NCBI RefSeq assembly: GCF_000429725.1
Contig: NZ_AUCK01000005.1
Span: 1 to 64,000 of the forward strand
Origin: Alkalicoccus chagannorensis DSM 18086
GTDB lineage: Bacteria > Bacillota > Bacilli > Bacillales > Salisediminibacteriaceae
Direction: 5' to 3'
DNA length: 64,000 bases
The notes under the pieces were generated by a model. It ran no database searches, was not told where the DNA came from, and saw only the letters and a list, made by a program, of their open reading frames with translations. Position numbers and translations under genes: made by a program. Shown in pieces: positions 1-9,397 of the stretch. Position 1 is the first letter of the stretch; each line of letters opens with the position of its first letter.

Positions 1-6
1 AGGCCT

Positions 7-312
7 TTGAGTCGCAAGCATATCGACAAAAGAAAAAAGAAGCAGAAGAAAAAGCGATTGAAAGCTACCGGTTCAGCTGGGAAAAGCTCGAAAAACAAAC
101 AGCAGCCTGGGAGCGTCGAATTTCTTTGTAAGGCGTGTTTCATCACCGAGGACATCCCGAAGGAGGTAGTAACTCAGTTTGATATCATGGACCCCGGGGA
201 TCCGGCGGATCCGCCACGGTTTGGCTGTGAACAATGTGGAGGGGAAATGGTTCCGGTTTATTATGAAAGCATTCATGGTATCACTCATGATCATTCAAGG
301 CTCAAAAAATAG
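7..312 (+). CDS. small zinc-ribbon protein, unknown function (5' end uncertain)
   Basis: I do not recognise this gene. The protein has a very basic Lys/Arg-rich first third followed by a compact domain with two Cys pairs, CKAC near residue 41 and CEQC near residue 74, spaced as a zinc ribbon. The tail is His-rich (HGITHDH). The frame opens with a TTG at base 7 and stays open to the window edge, so the true start may lie upstream. A strong terminator follows directly. A nucleic-acid or ribosome-associated role would fit the basic tail plus zinc ribbon, but that is inference. Confidence 0.6.
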   Translation: MSRKHIDKRKKKQKKKRLKATGSAGKSSKNKQQPGSVEFLCKACFITEDIPKEVVTQFDIMDPGDPADPPRFGCEQCGGEMVPVYYESIHGITHDHSRLKK

Positions 313-356
313 GCTACGCCTTCACCCAAAGGGCGAGGCGCAGCCGAGCTTTTTTT
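312..356 (+). terminator. rho-independent terminator
   Basis: A GC-rich stem (ggctacgcct with its near-complement ending at 345) is followed by seven Ts. It closes the zinc-ribbon gene. The 250 bases from here to 610 hold no other supported feature. Confidence 0.75.
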
Positions 357-610
357 AAAGAACAACGATGTGTATCTGTGAATAGCAAAGAGGACGGCTG
401 CTTCAAGCAGGGCCTGAATAACACCTCACACCTGTCTTTTTCTCCAAAACCGGAGGCGGCTCTATGGCCGTGCCGACCAGAAGAAGCAGCGCGTCTTCCT
501 TCGTTGAAGAGAAAAAGTAAGTTGTCGTCAGCCGGCCCCGGTGTTCGATCTGCAAGCTGCAGAGAAAGGGAAACACTTCGGGGATGGTCATTTTGGAAAG
601 GATGTTGTGT

Positions 611-2239
611 ATGGAAGAGCGGAAGGTACAGACGGGACGATCGAAAAAAGGGATGGTATCCACTGCCTCTCCGGCAGCAACCGCAGCCGGAGCAGAGATG
701 CTCGCCGCGGGCGGGAATGCGGTAGACGCTGCAGTGGCTGCTGCGTTCTGTCTTGGTGTGTCAGAGCCACAGGCTTCGGGGATCGGCGGGCAGTCGATGG
801 GCCTCATTCATTTGCCTGACGAAGACCGCTCCTTTGCACTGGATGGCTCCGCACGGGCCCCGTTTGAACTGTCTCCCCAAAAAAATCCGGATACCCCGAT
901 GAAACTGGGACTCCGCGCAGCGGCAGTTCCTTCTACGCCGGCAGCGCTCGGATACCTGCTGGAACAGTATGGATCCCTCCCGCTGGAAGATATTCTCGCC
1001 CCGTCGATACGGGCCTGCGAAGAAGGGGTGCCCGTTACACCGCTGATGCACCGCCTCATCCATAAAGAAGTGGATCAGCTGAAGAAGGATCCGCTCGCTT
1101 CTGTACGCTTCCTTCATAAAAAGAAAGCCCTGCAGCCCGGGGATATGCTGTTTCAGCCGGAGCTGGCAGAGACGTTCAAACGCATGGCCGAAGCAGGGTG
1201 GCGGGATTTTTACACAGGAGAGATCGCCGAAGATATCGTCGAGGACATGAAGAAACGGAAAGGGCTTATCACGGACATCGACCTGGGGCAGATCCCGCTG
1301 CCCGTCGAAAGGGACGTCCTGGAAAGCAGCTACCGGGGGTACGACGTCGTCACGTACCCGCCGCCGGGAGCCGGCAGAGTGCTCGTCCAGCTGCTGAAAA
1401 CAATGGAACAGTTCGACCCGGACGAACTTCAGAACGATACGCCGACAGGGGCTGTCCTTCTGGCTCTTGCCTTCCGATTTGCGCTCAATTACCGGCAGCG
1501 TATGCCGATGGATCCTGATCATTTTTCTCAGTCCATGAATCAGGTCATGATTGATGAGACGTACGCTGCGGAAACGGCGGGGCGGATTCGGGATATTTTC
1601 AACGCCGCGCTGGAGGATACGTTCGTGCCTCCACCGACCGCGGGAGAGACGACGCATCTTTCTGTCGTCGACGAAAACGGAATGGCCGTCGGGATCACCC
1701 AGTCCATCGAGCTTGTTTTCGGAAGCAAACGCATGGCGGCCGAACGCGGATTCTTTTACAACAATTACATGAGCGCCTTTGAATACAAAGACCGCACCCA
1801 TCCGTATTATCTGCTGCCGGGGGGACGGCCGTGGTCCAGCGTGGCTCCGGTGATGCTGTTCAAAAAAGGAAGACTCCACTATCTGCTCGGCAGTCCGGGA
1901 AGCAGCCGGATTTCAACAACCCTGGCGCAGGTGATTACGCGGCTGATCGATCAGGATGAGTCATTGGAAGAGGCCATCGCAGCCCCGAGATTTCATTCAT
2001 CCGACAGCGGAGACCTGCAGATCGAACAGCCTCGTTTCCCACGGGAGGTCACCGATGCCCTGCGCCTGGCCAGTTTTCAGCTGCAGAAGCGGGACGCCTA
2101 CAGTTTTTATCTCGGCTGTGTGCAGGGAGTCGAGGCACCGGGGCGCTGGTTCGGACGCTTCACCGGTGCAGCAGATCCACGACGGGACGGAACGGCTTCC
2201 GGACCGGATGAACTAGATGAGGGGAGTGCTTCAGAATGA
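611..2239 (+). CDS. gamma-glutamyltransferase-like Ntn hydrolase
   Basis: Member of the gamma-glutamyltranspeptidase/CapD family, which self-cleaves before a Thr and then transfers or hydrolyses gamma-glutamyl groups. The N-terminal family signature AAGGNAVDAAVAAAF and the SGIGG block are present. The predicted nucleophile is Thr347 in GETTHLSVVD, and the small-subunit block GSPGSSRISTT is intact. No signal peptide is visible, so a cytosolic role is likely, unlike classical secreted Ggt. ATGs at 584, 602 and 611 are in frame; 611 is preferred because GGAAAGG lies about 9 bases upstream. The stop overlaps the next ATG (ATGA), so translation is probably coupled. Confidence 0.88.
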   Translation: MEERKVQTGRSKKGMVSTASPAATAAGAEMLAAGGNAVDAAVAAAFCLGVSEPQASGIGGQSMGLIHLPDEDRSFALDGSARAPFELSPQKNPDTPMKLGLRAAAVPSTPAALGYLLEQYGSLPLEDILAPSIRACEEGVPVTPLMHRLIHKEVDQLKKDPLASVRFLHKKKALQPGDMLFQPELAETFKRMAEAGWRDFYTGEIAEDIVEDMKKRKGLITDIDLGQIPLPVERDVLESSYRGYDVVTYPPPGAGRVLVQLLKTMEQFDPDELQNDTPTGAVLLALAFRFALNYRQRMPMDPDHFSQSMNQVMIDETYAAETAGRIRDIFNAALEDTFVPPPTAGETTHLSVVDENGMAVGITQSIELVFGSKRMAAERGFFYNNYMSAFEYKDRTHPYYLLPGGRPWSSVAPVMLFKKGRLHYLLGSPGSSRISTTLAQVITRLIDQDESLEEAIAAPRFHSSDSGDLQIEQPRFPREVTDALRLASFQLQKRDAYSFYLGCVQGVEAPGRWFGRFTGAADPRRDGTASGPDELDEGSASE

Positions 2240-4398
2240 AGATAGCAGTCGTATACAATAGGGAAAGTCAGGCCGTCATTAACTTGTTCGGCGTACAGAA
2301 TAAAGAGAAGTACGGACTGGAAACGATCCGCCGCATCCGCGACGGCCTGCGCCGCGGGGGACATGAAGTGAAGACCTTTGAAGGGGATAAGAACCTGATT
2401 CAAAACCTCGAAGACTTCATGCCGTCCGTCATCTCCGGGGAACGGCCGGGATTGGTATTCAACCTGAGTTACGGCATCCAGGGCCGGGGACGTTACATGC
2501 ATGTTCCAGGAATGCTCGAAATGCTTGGCATTCCCTACGTCGGTTCCGGCCCGGAAACGCATGCCCTCGCTCTCGATAAAGTTGTCACGAAGATGATTCT
2601 GCTTCAGCAGGGACTGCCGACGCCGAAATTTGCCGTCATGGATACGCCGGATTCCAGCATCAGTGAGGATCTCACGTATCCGCTCATCGTCAAACCGAAA
2701 GACGAGGCGGTATCGTTCGGTCTGCGCATTGTTGAAGACGAGCAGGAACTGCGTGAAGGAGTCCAGGTCATTTACGATACATTCCAGTCCCCCACTCTGG
2801 TAGAAGAATACATCCAGGGGCGGGAAGTGAATGTCGCGCTGCTCGGCAACAGTCCTGCGGAGGCCCTGCCGCCCGTCGAACTCGTCTTTGGCGAAGGACC
2901 GCAGATCTATACGTATGAAGACAAAAAGAGCCAGAGCGGCCGTACGGTCGAAAAAGTATGCCCTGCCCCATTAACAGAAGCAGAGACGGCACGCGTCCAG
3001 GAGCTCGCGGTCAAAACGTTCGAAGCGCTCAACTGCCACGACAGCGCGCGGGTGGATTTCCGGATTGATGAGAAGGGGGAACCCTACATTCTCGAAGTGA
3101 ATTCCATGGCCAGTCTCGGTCCGGACGGCTCCCTCGTTTTTGCCGCGGACAAAATCGGCATGGATTACCCGACGCTCGTCAACCGCATCATTGATGTTAC
3201 GTGTGAGCGGTACTTCGGCCGGGACTTCATCGATGAAGAAGCAGTCCGGGTGGAAACACAGGAAGGACGACTATTTGAGCGTCTGACGAAAAACCGCGGC
3301 AGGCTGGAAAGCGACCTGAACATGTGGACGAACATGTCGAGCCGTACAGAAGATGCTGTCGGCCTGAGCAGCGTCCGTAAAAAAGCGGAGGAACGAGCGG
3401 AAAAACTCGGACTGCGGCAGGTCGAGCACTTGACGAATCACCGCTCAGCCTGGACGTGGGAGACGAAAGCCGGAGTAAAGGACGGCACGCTGCTCGTCGT
3501 ACCACTGGACGTACCGGGGGCCAGAACCGGCTACCCGCTGCCATACCGGCGGGAGCAGGAGTGGCTGTTCGGTGAAGGAATTGCTTCGAGCCGCGGCGGT
3601 TTGACTACCGCCTTCGCCTCGCTGCAGGCATTGAAAGATGAGCGGCAGCTGGGAAAAGTCAAAGCCGGTATTTTCTTTTATGCTGACGAAGGCAGGGGCA
3701 TGCGCTACAGTTCGCCGATGTTGAAGAAAGCAGCAGCTGAAGCAGCAGAAGTGATTGTGATGCAGCCGGGATTTGTCGAAGGAAAAGTCGTCGATCAGCG
3801 GCGCGGCTCCCGGCAATTCCATTTGATCGTGGAAGGCGATCCGGAGCGGGCAGGAAAGCGGAGTGAACCAGTGGATGTGCTCAGCTGGTTCCTGGAAAAA
3901 TCGGCACACCTGCAGCAGTTCAACGACCGCAAACGGCGCATTGCAGCGGTGATCCAGGATATTCGTTCGGAGCGCTACAGTGTACTAATGCCGCACCGGG
4001 TGACGGCAACGCTGCTGCTGACGTTTCTGGATGAAAAAACTGCAGAAGAAACCGAACAGCAGATCCGCGGGCTGCTCCAGGATAAGAAAAAAGGCATGCG
4101 TACGTACATGGAAGAAGTGTCCTCCCGACCACCGCTGAAGCGGCAGAAGGAGCATCCGATGCTCAAAAAAATGGAGGCCTGCGCGCGCATGCATCAGCTC
4201 CCATTCGGCACAGAGTCGGCTCTGCTCTCCAGTGCAGCCGGAGCAGTTGGAGAAGGAGTACCCGTATTGTGCGGCGCGGCTCCTGCCAGCCGGCAGTTGT
4301 ATACTCCGAACGAAGCCGTGCACCGCATTGAGCTGCTGCAGCGATCTGTGCTGCTCGCCCAGTACCTTCAGCATCAGGCTGAATCGACAAGGAAATAA
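2236..4398 (+). CDS. D-Ala-D-Ala-ligase-like ATP-grasp protein fused to a degenerate M20 peptidase-like domain
   Basis: Residues 1-330 look like a D-alanine-D-alanine ligase (early NLSYGIQGRGRYMHVPGMLE block, PYVGSG, IVKPKDEAVSFG, ILEVNSMASLGPDGS). Such ATP-grasp enzymes join carboxylates to amines using ATP. Residues 350-720 follow the layout of an M20/ArgE-type peptidase (VPLDVPG, ASSRGGLTTAFASLQAL, FFYADEGRGM), but the zinc ligands expected at these places (His of the HxD motif, Asp of the DMKGG motif, the Glu-Glu pair) are missing. The C-terminal half is therefore probably non-catalytic. It overlaps the gamma-glutamyltransferase-like gene upstream by 4 bases. A role in making or editing a gamma-glutamyl or peptide-like compound is inferred from context. 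Confidence 0.8.
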   Translation: MKIAVVYNRESQAVINLFGVQNKEKYGLETIRRIRDGLRRGGHEVKTFEGDKNLIQNLEDFMPSVISGERPGLVFNLSYGIQGRGRYMHVPGMLEMLGIPYVGSGPETHALALDKVVTKMILLQQGLPTPKFAVMDTPDSSISEDLTYPLIVKPKDEAVSFGLRIVEDEQELREGVQVIYDTFQSPTLVEEYIQGREVNVALLGNSPAEALPPVELVFGEGPQIYTYEDKKSQSGRTVEKVCPAPLTEAETARVQELAVKTFEALNCHDSARVDFRIDEKGEPYILEVNSMASLGPDGSLVFAADKIGMDYPTLVNRIIDVTCERYFGRDFIDEEAVRVETQEGRLFERLTKNRGRLESDLNMWTNMSSRTEDAVGLSSVRKKAEERAEKLGLRQVEHLTNHRSAWTWETKAGVKDGTLLVVPLDVPGARTGYPLPYRREQEWLFGEGIASSRGGLTTAFASLQALKDERQLGKVKAGIFFYADEGRGMRYSSPMLKKAAAEAAEVIVMQPGFVEGKVVDQRRGSRQFHLIVEGDPERAGKRSEPVDVLSWFLEKSAHLQQFNDRKRRIAAVIQDIRSERYSVLMPHRVTATLLLTFLDEKTAEETEQQIRGLLQDKKKGMRTYMEEVSSRPPLKRQKEHPMLKKMEACARMHQLPFGTESALLSSAAGAVGEGVPVLCGAAPASRQLYTPNEAVHRIELLQRSVLLAQYLQHQAESTRK

Positions 4399-4412
4399 GA
4401 GGAGGAACCATC

Positions 4413-5258
4413 ATGACAAACGAACAGGAACGCCTTCCACTGCTGATTTCCGTGCCGCACGGCGGCGTCGACATTCCAGAAGAACTTCGAGCACGTAGTC
4501 TGCTGACCGACGTCGACGTTGCGCTCGATGGAGATACGTGGACGAAGCAGCTGTTTGATTTTGAACAGGAAGCCGCTGTCTATCTTGCGCAGGACACCGC
4601 GAGAATCGTGGTGGACCTGAACAGGGACCCGATGGACCGTCCCCCGGAAAATCCGGATGGGGTCGTCAAAACGAAGACCGTGCTCGGCAGTGCAGTCTGG
4701 TCGGAAGCACTGACGGAGACAGAAACGAATCAGCTGATCCAGGCTTTCCACGAGCCGTATCACGCTGCGCTCGTCGAAGCTTCCGCCGCGGCAGGACTGG
4801 TTGCCGCTGTTGACTGCCACACGATGCTGGCGGATGGACCTGATAAAAACACCGGCGGCTGGTCTGCCCGTCCGTTGATCTGTATCAGCAATCGGGGACT
4901 TCCGGACGGAGCAGCGGGGACAGAACCAGTGACGGCTCCAGCGGAAATGATGGAGCAGCTGCGGCTGCTGCTGGAGGAAGTGTTTGCTGACGAAGCAGAC
5001 GGTACCGTGCCACTGGTCGCCGTGAACACGCCGTTTCTCGGCGGCTACATCACGCAGTCTCACGGACGTCGTTCGGATCTTCCGTGGATCCAGCTTGAAC
5101 TGAACCGGAAATTGTATCTGCCTGCAGAACCGAAGGCCGTACCGGATGATGCCGATCTGGCCCGGCTGGAGGTGCTCAACCGGAAGCTGTATGACGTGTT
5201 CTCGCGATTTGCCGCACAGGCCGTGCCGGCACCGGACGAGCGGAGAACGATATCCTGA
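4413..5258 (+). CDS. N-formylglutamate amidohydrolase family protein
   Basis: Carries the family hallmarks: SVPHGGVDIP near the N-terminus, DLNRDPMDRP, DCHTM and the later ITQSHG block, residues that form the zinc site of HutG-type N-formylglutamate deformylases. The start follows a good AGGAGGAACC SD and sits 14 bases after the ATP-grasp gene, so it is the third gene of the operon. No histidine-degradation genes are nearby. Its partners suggest the substrate may be another N-acyl or gamma-glutamyl amide rather than formylglutamate. That substrate suggestion is inference; the family assignment is firm. Confidence 0.85.
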   Translation: MTNEQERLPLLISVPHGGVDIPEELRARSLLTDVDVALDGDTWTKQLFDFEQEAAVYLAQDTARIVVDLNRDPMDRPPENPDGVVKTKTVLGSAVWSEALTETETNQLIQAFHEPYHAALVEASAAAGLVAAVDCHTMLADGPDKNTGGWSARPLICISNRGLPDGAAGTEPVTAPAEMMEQLRLLLEEVFADEADGTVPLVAVNTPFLGGYITQSHGRRSDLPWIQLELNRKLYLPAEPKAVPDDADLARLEVLNRKLYDVFSRFAAQAVPAPDERRTIS

Positions 5259-5311
5259 CCCTTGCAATCCCGCGCAGCATGTGTCTACAATAGAAGTACA
5301 GCAATTTTATA

Positions 5312-5410
5312 TGGACCGCACTAGGGGTGCAGCAAGCTGAGAGACGGAGACTGCTCCGTTAACCCTTAGGACCCGAACCAGGTAATACTGGCGTGGGCAA
5401 GTGCAGACGG
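5312..5410 (+). promoter_or_regulatory. TPP (THI-box) riboswitch
   Basis: Contains the conserved CTGAGA element (5337-5342), the ACCCGAACCAGGTAATACTG core and the closing GCGTGGGCAAGTG segment, in the order of thiamine-pyrophosphate riboswitches. A terminator hairpin lies 65 bases downstream and the thiamine-related ykoFEDC operon follows, as in B. subtilis. Expected behaviour is premature termination when TPP is abundant. Confidence 0.95.
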
Positions 5411-5473
5411 AAATATGTTAAGTATGTCTGCACCTCGTTTCCTTTGGAAACAGGTGCTTTTCTATTTCCTGAC

Positions 5474-5514
5474 GACGGCCGTTCTCTCAGCAGAGGACGG
5501 CCGTTTATTTTTTC
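5474..5514 (+). terminator. riboswitch-controlled terminator
   Basis: A long stem (acggccgttctct against agaggacggccgt) followed by a T-rich run lies between the TPP aptamer and ykoF. It is the natural expression platform for the riboswitch. Confidence 0.8.
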
Positions 5515-5634
5515 CTGGCTTTCTTTCGCTGCCGGCGCGTCGGCGCGCTGCCAGGGAATATCATGGTCCTGTATTTTCGGAGAGCCGGTAACGGGTCTCC
5601 GTCATTGGAAAAAAATCAAAGGAGGAAATGAATC

Positions 5635-6237
5635 ATGAATGGACTAAGCTGTGGCACAAGCCGCATCGTCGGGGTACGGTTCGCTGTATACCCGATGGCA
5701 GACAACTTTGCAGAGATTATTAAAGGAGCACTGAAGGAGACGGATGCCAGTAAGGTGTGGGTGCAGACGGATGATGTTACTACGTGTATCCGCGGGAGAT
5801 CCGAGCATGTTTTCGATACGGCCAAAGCCGTTTTCGCCCATGCGGCGAAATCCGGGATACACGTTGTATTCAATGGAACGTTTTCGGTCGGCTGTCCCGG
5901 TGACAGCGAAGGGGATGCGTATATGAACGAAGATGATCAGCGGCTCAACGATGCGGTGGTACGGGAACTCGACGTGGAGACGGCGACGCATTTCGCGCTC
6001 TATCCGATGGCCGATCCTGACTACATGCAGATCATTGCCGATCAGGTGCAGACGGCGGAAAAGCACGGCACCTTCTCCGGCGGGGTGCATTATGCTTCCC
6101 GCCTGGATGGGAACGTGAACCACGTTTTCGACACGCTGGAAGAAGCCTTCGTGAACGCGTCGAAAACGAAAGATCGTGGTCATGTCACGATGACCGCCAC
6201 CGTGTCCGCCAACAGCCCGTCGACGAAAGCCGTATAA
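5635..6237 (+). CDS. ykoF: YkoF-family thiamine/HMP-binding protein
   Basis: A two-repeat protein: residues about 13-90 and 114-190 both begin with an (R/H)FA(V/L)YPMAD segment and share the HVFDT and FSVG/FSGG blocks. This is the tandem ACT-like fold of YkoF, which binds thiamine or its hydroxymethylpyrimidine (HMP) precursor in the cytosol. GGAGGA lies 8 bases before the ATG. It is the first gene of an operon under the TPP riboswitch, with the ECF transporter genes behind it. Confidence 0.9.
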   Translation: MNGLSCGTSRIVGVRFAVYPMADNFAEIIKGALKETDASKVWVQTDDVTTCIRGRSEHVFDTAKAVFAHAAKSGIHVVFNGTFSVGCPGDSEGDAYMNEDDQRLNDAVVRELDVETATHFALYPMADPDYMQIIADQVQTAEKHGTFSGGVHYASRLDGNVNHVFDTLEEAFVNASKTKDRGHVTMTATVSANSPSTKAV

Positions 6238-6247
6238 GGAGGGTGTC

Positions 6248-6904
6248 ATGAACGAAATCCAGCAGGAACCGAAAACCATCCGTGAATCACTATTGGCCGT
6301 CTTTACACTGAAAGAACTGAAGCTTAAAGAAATCGTCCTGATGTCGATGCTCGGGGTCGTGTTCGGCTTTATTTATCTGGCGTTCTACTTCTTCGGCCAG
6401 GGGCTCAGAAATATCCTGCTGCCGATCGGGCTCGCTCCGTTCGCCTATGAGTTTATCTTCGGCATCTGGTTTATCGTATCCATCGTTGCGGCCTATATCA
6501 TCCGCAAACGCGGAACGGCGTTCTGGTCGGAATTGATTGCCGGCACGGTGCAGGTGCTGATCGGCAGTCCAGCTGGTCCGATGCTGATTGTATCCGCAGC
6601 CATTCAGGGACTCGGAGCAGAGTCCGCTTTCTGGATGACCAAATACCGGAACTACAGCCTCTGGGTGCTGGTGACGGCCGGGGCGATGGCCGCTGTCTTC
6701 AGCTATGCATGGGGGCTGTACCACTCCGGGCTCATCGCTCTGGCCCCGGGACTGCTGCTGGCTACCCTGCTGGTACGGATTGTGAGCGGCATGCTTCTCG
6801 CGGGCGTACTCGGCCGCTGGGTAAGCCTCAGCCTGGCCCGGACCGGTGTGCTGCGCGGCTATGCACTCGGAAAGGAGCAGCAGCGTGAGCGCCGCGCATC
6901 CTGA
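6248..6904 (+). CDS. ykoE: substrate-binding (S) membrane component of a thiamine-precursor ECF transporter
   Basis: A hydrophobic protein of 218 residues with about six membrane segments, matching YkoE, the S component that captures an HMP-type thiamine precursor. The AAGGAGG SD precedes the ATG, 10 bases after ykoF. The gene overlaps the start of ykoD by 20 bases. Operon position, size and topology all agree with YkoE. Confidence 0.88.
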   Translation: MNEIQQEPKTIRESLLAVFTLKELKLKEIVLMSMLGVVFGFIYLAFYFFGQGLRNILLPIGLAPFAYEFIFGIWFIVSIVAAYIIRKRGTAFWSELIAGTVQVLIGSPAGPMLIVSAAIQGLGAESAFWMTKYRNYSLWVLVTAGAMAAVFSYAWGLYHSGLIALAPGLLLATLLVRIVSGMLLAGVLGRWVSLSLARTGVLRGYALGKEQQRERRAS

Positions 6905-8414
6905 CCGGGTCCTCGACGTCCGCCGTTTTTCGTTTGCGTTCGAGGAGGTATGGCAGCTGCAGGAGCTCACGTTTCACGTCAATCGAGGTGAAATGCTGCT
7001 CCTCTCCGGGGCGAGCGGCACCGGGAAAAGCACTCTCGCACTCTGCATCAACGGACTGTATCCAGAAGCAGTCGAAGGTCAGACCGAGGGCAGCATTCTG
7101 CTCAACGGCCGCTGTGTGCAGGACATGCCGAAAGGTCAGGCTGCAGCAGAAGCCGGCGTCGTGTTCCAGGATCCGGAGAGTCAGTTCTGTATGATGAAAG
7201 TCGAAGATGAACTTGCTTTCGTTCTTGAAAATCAAGCCGTTCCTCAAAAGGAGATGGATCAGAGAATCACCGATGTATTGACGCAGCTCGGTATCAGCAG
7301 CCTGCGTCATCGGGAGATCCATACGTTATCAGGCGGCGAAAAGCAGAAAACAGCGGCGGCGGCCGTGCTGTTAATGGAACCGGATCTGCTGATTCTCGAT
7401 GAACCTACCGCCAATCTGGATCCTGTTTCTGCCGCCGCTTTTGCCGAGACGATCCATGCTTTGAAAGAAGACCATGCTATCCTGCTGATTGAGCATCAGC
7501 CGGATGCCTGGCTTCCTTATCTTGACCGTGTCTGTCTGCTCGACACCCGCGGCGGAATCCGCCTGGAAGGAAAACCGGAGACTGTTTTCTCTGATGAACG
7601 GCTGCGGCAGGAAGGTGTCTACCTTCCTGCACGCTATACGCCGCTGCCGCCTCAGGCAGCGCCGCCGGTTTCCGGGCCGGATGTCCTTGAGCTGCAGGCC
7701 GTGTCGGCTTTCCGGAGTGATACGCCCATCCTCTCCGACATCAACCTGCGGATACAGGCAGGGACATGCACCGCACTTACTGGACAGAACGGGGCCGGGA
7801 AATCCACCTTGCTGCAGGTGATTTCAGCGCTGCTTCCTAAAGCAGCCGGGCGGGTGATGTTTCTCGGACAGGAAGTGACAGCTTGGCAGGAAGCAGAACT
7901 CCGTCGAAAGACAGGATATGTTTTCCAGCAGCCGGAACATCAGTTCATCACAGATACCGTAAAAGAAGAACTGACCTTCAGTCCGATGCTGAATGGGCAT
8001 CCGGATCCGGATGCTCATGCTGCCGGGATGATGCAGCGTTTCGGTCTCGAACACCATGGCGAGGCCAATCCGTTCACCCTCTCCGGCGGGCAGAAACGCC
8101 GGCTCAGTACTGCCGTGATGCTGGATGAAACGCCGGAGCTGCTTCTGCTGGATGAACCGACCTTCGGACAGGATGCGGCTTCCACGACAAGGTTAATGGA
8201 AGATCTCCACCAGCTCCAGCAGCAAGGAACAGCAGTGCTGCTCATTACACATGATATGCGGCTCGTACACGAATGGTGCAGTCGGGTCATCGTCCTGCAT
8301 GATGGAAGCATCGCATTCGACGGCAGTCCAGCGGTACTCTGGAGGGAACAGGAGCTGCTGCAGCAGGCACGCCTGCTCGCACCTGAAGGCCGGAAGGAGA
8401 AAAGGTATGGCTGA
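6885..8414 (+). CDS. ykoD: ECF transporter ATPase with two fused ABC cassettes
   Basis: Two ATP-binding cassettes in one chain. The first has Walker A GASGTGKST, signature LSGGEKQK and Walker B LLILDEPT; the second has GQNGAGKST, LSGGQKRR and LLLLDEPT. It powers uptake through YkoE and YkoC. GTG at 6885 is chosen as start because AAGGAG lies 8 bases upstream; it sits inside the end of ykoE. A start at 6846 would overlap further without an SD. The pairing of a double ATPase with YkoE/YkoC is characteristic of this system. Confidence 0.9.
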   Translation: MSAAHPDRVLDVRRFSFAFEEVWQLQELTFHVNRGEMLLLSGASGTGKSTLALCINGLYPEAVEGQTEGSILLNGRCVQDMPKGQAAAEAGVVFQDPESQFCMMKVEDELAFVLENQAVPQKEMDQRITDVLTQLGISSLRHREIHTLSGGEKQKTAAAAVLLMEPDLLILDEPTANLDPVSAAAFAETIHALKEDHAILLIEHQPDAWLPYLDRVCLLDTRGGIRLEGKPETVFSDERLRQEGVYLPARYTPLPPQAAPPVSGPDVLELQAVSAFRSDTPILSDINLRIQAGTCTALTGQNGAGKSTLLQVISALLPKAAGRVMFLGQEVTAWQEAELRRKTGYVFQQPEHQFITDTVKEELTFSPMLNGHPDPDAHAAGMMQRFGLEHHGEANPFTLSGGQKRRLSTAVMLDETPELLLLDEPTFGQDAASTTRLMEDLHQLQQQGTAVLLITHDMRLVHEWCSRVIVLHDGSIAFDGSPAVLWREQELLQQARLLAPEGRKEKRYG

Positions 8415-9192
8415 ACAAATCAATCCAGCGGTCAAAGCGTTGACCGTGCTCATACCAGGGTTTCTGCTCAGCTTCAGCTTTGACGTCCTGACGCCGCTGC
8501 TGTTTCTGCTTTTCCTTCAAGTTTACGTGCTGTTTTTCAGTGGTATCGCCAGAAAGCGCTGGCTGCTGCTGTTTCCCCCGTTCCTGATTGCTGCAGCAGG
8601 ATTTGCGTGGATGGCGATGCTGTATACAAGTTCGAATTTTGCCGGGGGAGACGTGCTGTTTTCGGTTTTTCATCTCGATGTGACGAGTGGGTCGCTCGTG
8701 GTCGGAATCAGCCTCGCCCTCCGCTCTCTTTGTTTTGTTAGTCTATCCCTGCTGTTCGTCCTCACCACCGACCCGACCAGGTTGATGCTGAGTCTCATGC
8801 AGCAGGCGAAACTCCCGCCGAAAATCACGTACGGCATCCTGGCCGGCTACCGGTTTGTTCCTTTGTTCCGGCATGAATTCCGGATTCTGCGCCAGGCGCA
8901 GCGTGTCCGGGGCGTGACCAGGGTCCGCGGGTGGAAAGGACGTCTGCTGCAGGTCAAGCGCTGTGCTGTTCCACTCCTGGCGAATGCGATCCGCCGGGCA
9001 GAACGGACGGCGAATGCGATGGAGTCGAAAGGATTTACCGGCAGCGGCGAACGAACCCACTTCCATCCGATGCGGGTAACAGGAAGAGACTGGCGCTTTT
9101 TCGGTCTCATCAACGGCATGCTCCTCGTCGTCTTCGGGCTTTCGTATTATTTCGGATATTTACGTATATTCGGCATTCAGGTTGGGGGATAG
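8407..9192 (+). CDS. ykoC: ECF transporter transmembrane (T) component
   Basis: An EcfT-type membrane protein of 261 residues with several N-terminal membrane segments and the conserved cytoplasmic coupling helices (QAQRVRG and RRAERTANAMESKGF), which dock on the ATPase. The ATG at 8407 overlaps the end of ykoD by 8 bases and has GGAAGGAG upstream. It is the last gene of the riboswitch operon; a strong terminator follows. Confidence 0.9.
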   Translation: MAEQINPAVKALTVLIPGFLLSFSFDVLTPLLFLLFLQVYVLFFSGIARKRWLLLFPPFLIAAAGFAWMAMLYTSSNFAGGDVLFSVFHLDVTSGSLVVGISLALRSLCFVSLSLLFVLTTDPTRLMLSLMQQAKLPPKITYGILAGYRFVPLFRHEFRILRQAQRVRGVTRVRGWKGRLLQVKRCAVPLLANAIRRAERTANAMESKGFTGSGERTHFHPMRVTGRDWRFFGLINGMLLVVFGLSYYFGYLRIFGIQVGG

Positions 9193-9215
9193 CCGAAGAT
9201 GGAAGAGAAAGCATA

Positions 9216-9250
9216 AAAAAACCGCGCAGGGAGTTCCCCGCGCGGTTTTT
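9216..9250. terminator. bidirectional terminator between convergent genes
   Basis: A run of As, stem ccgcgcaggg/ccccgcgcgg with a 4-base loop, then a T run. It can stop the ykoFEDC transcript and the convergent LOG-family gene. The remaining bases to 9397 hold nothing supported apart from a weak resemblance to the dispersed intergenic repeat near 9291-9319. Confidence 0.85.
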
Positions 9251-9397
9251 GAACTTGGTTTGTAAGATAGCAAAAAATGTTATAGGAAGAGGACGGTGGC
9301 TTCGTCCGCTGCCGTGGATAAAGGAAAGACGTCCACTTGCGTGCATCCAGCGGCCGAAAGGCTTGTCGTTCAGTTGTTTTTAGAGAGGAAGAGCAGG

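Noticed and set aside
5393-5638. Open frame of 81 codons between the TPP riboswitch and ykoF
   Set aside because: It starts inside the aptamer, runs through the terminator hairpin and has no SD; it is chance coding.
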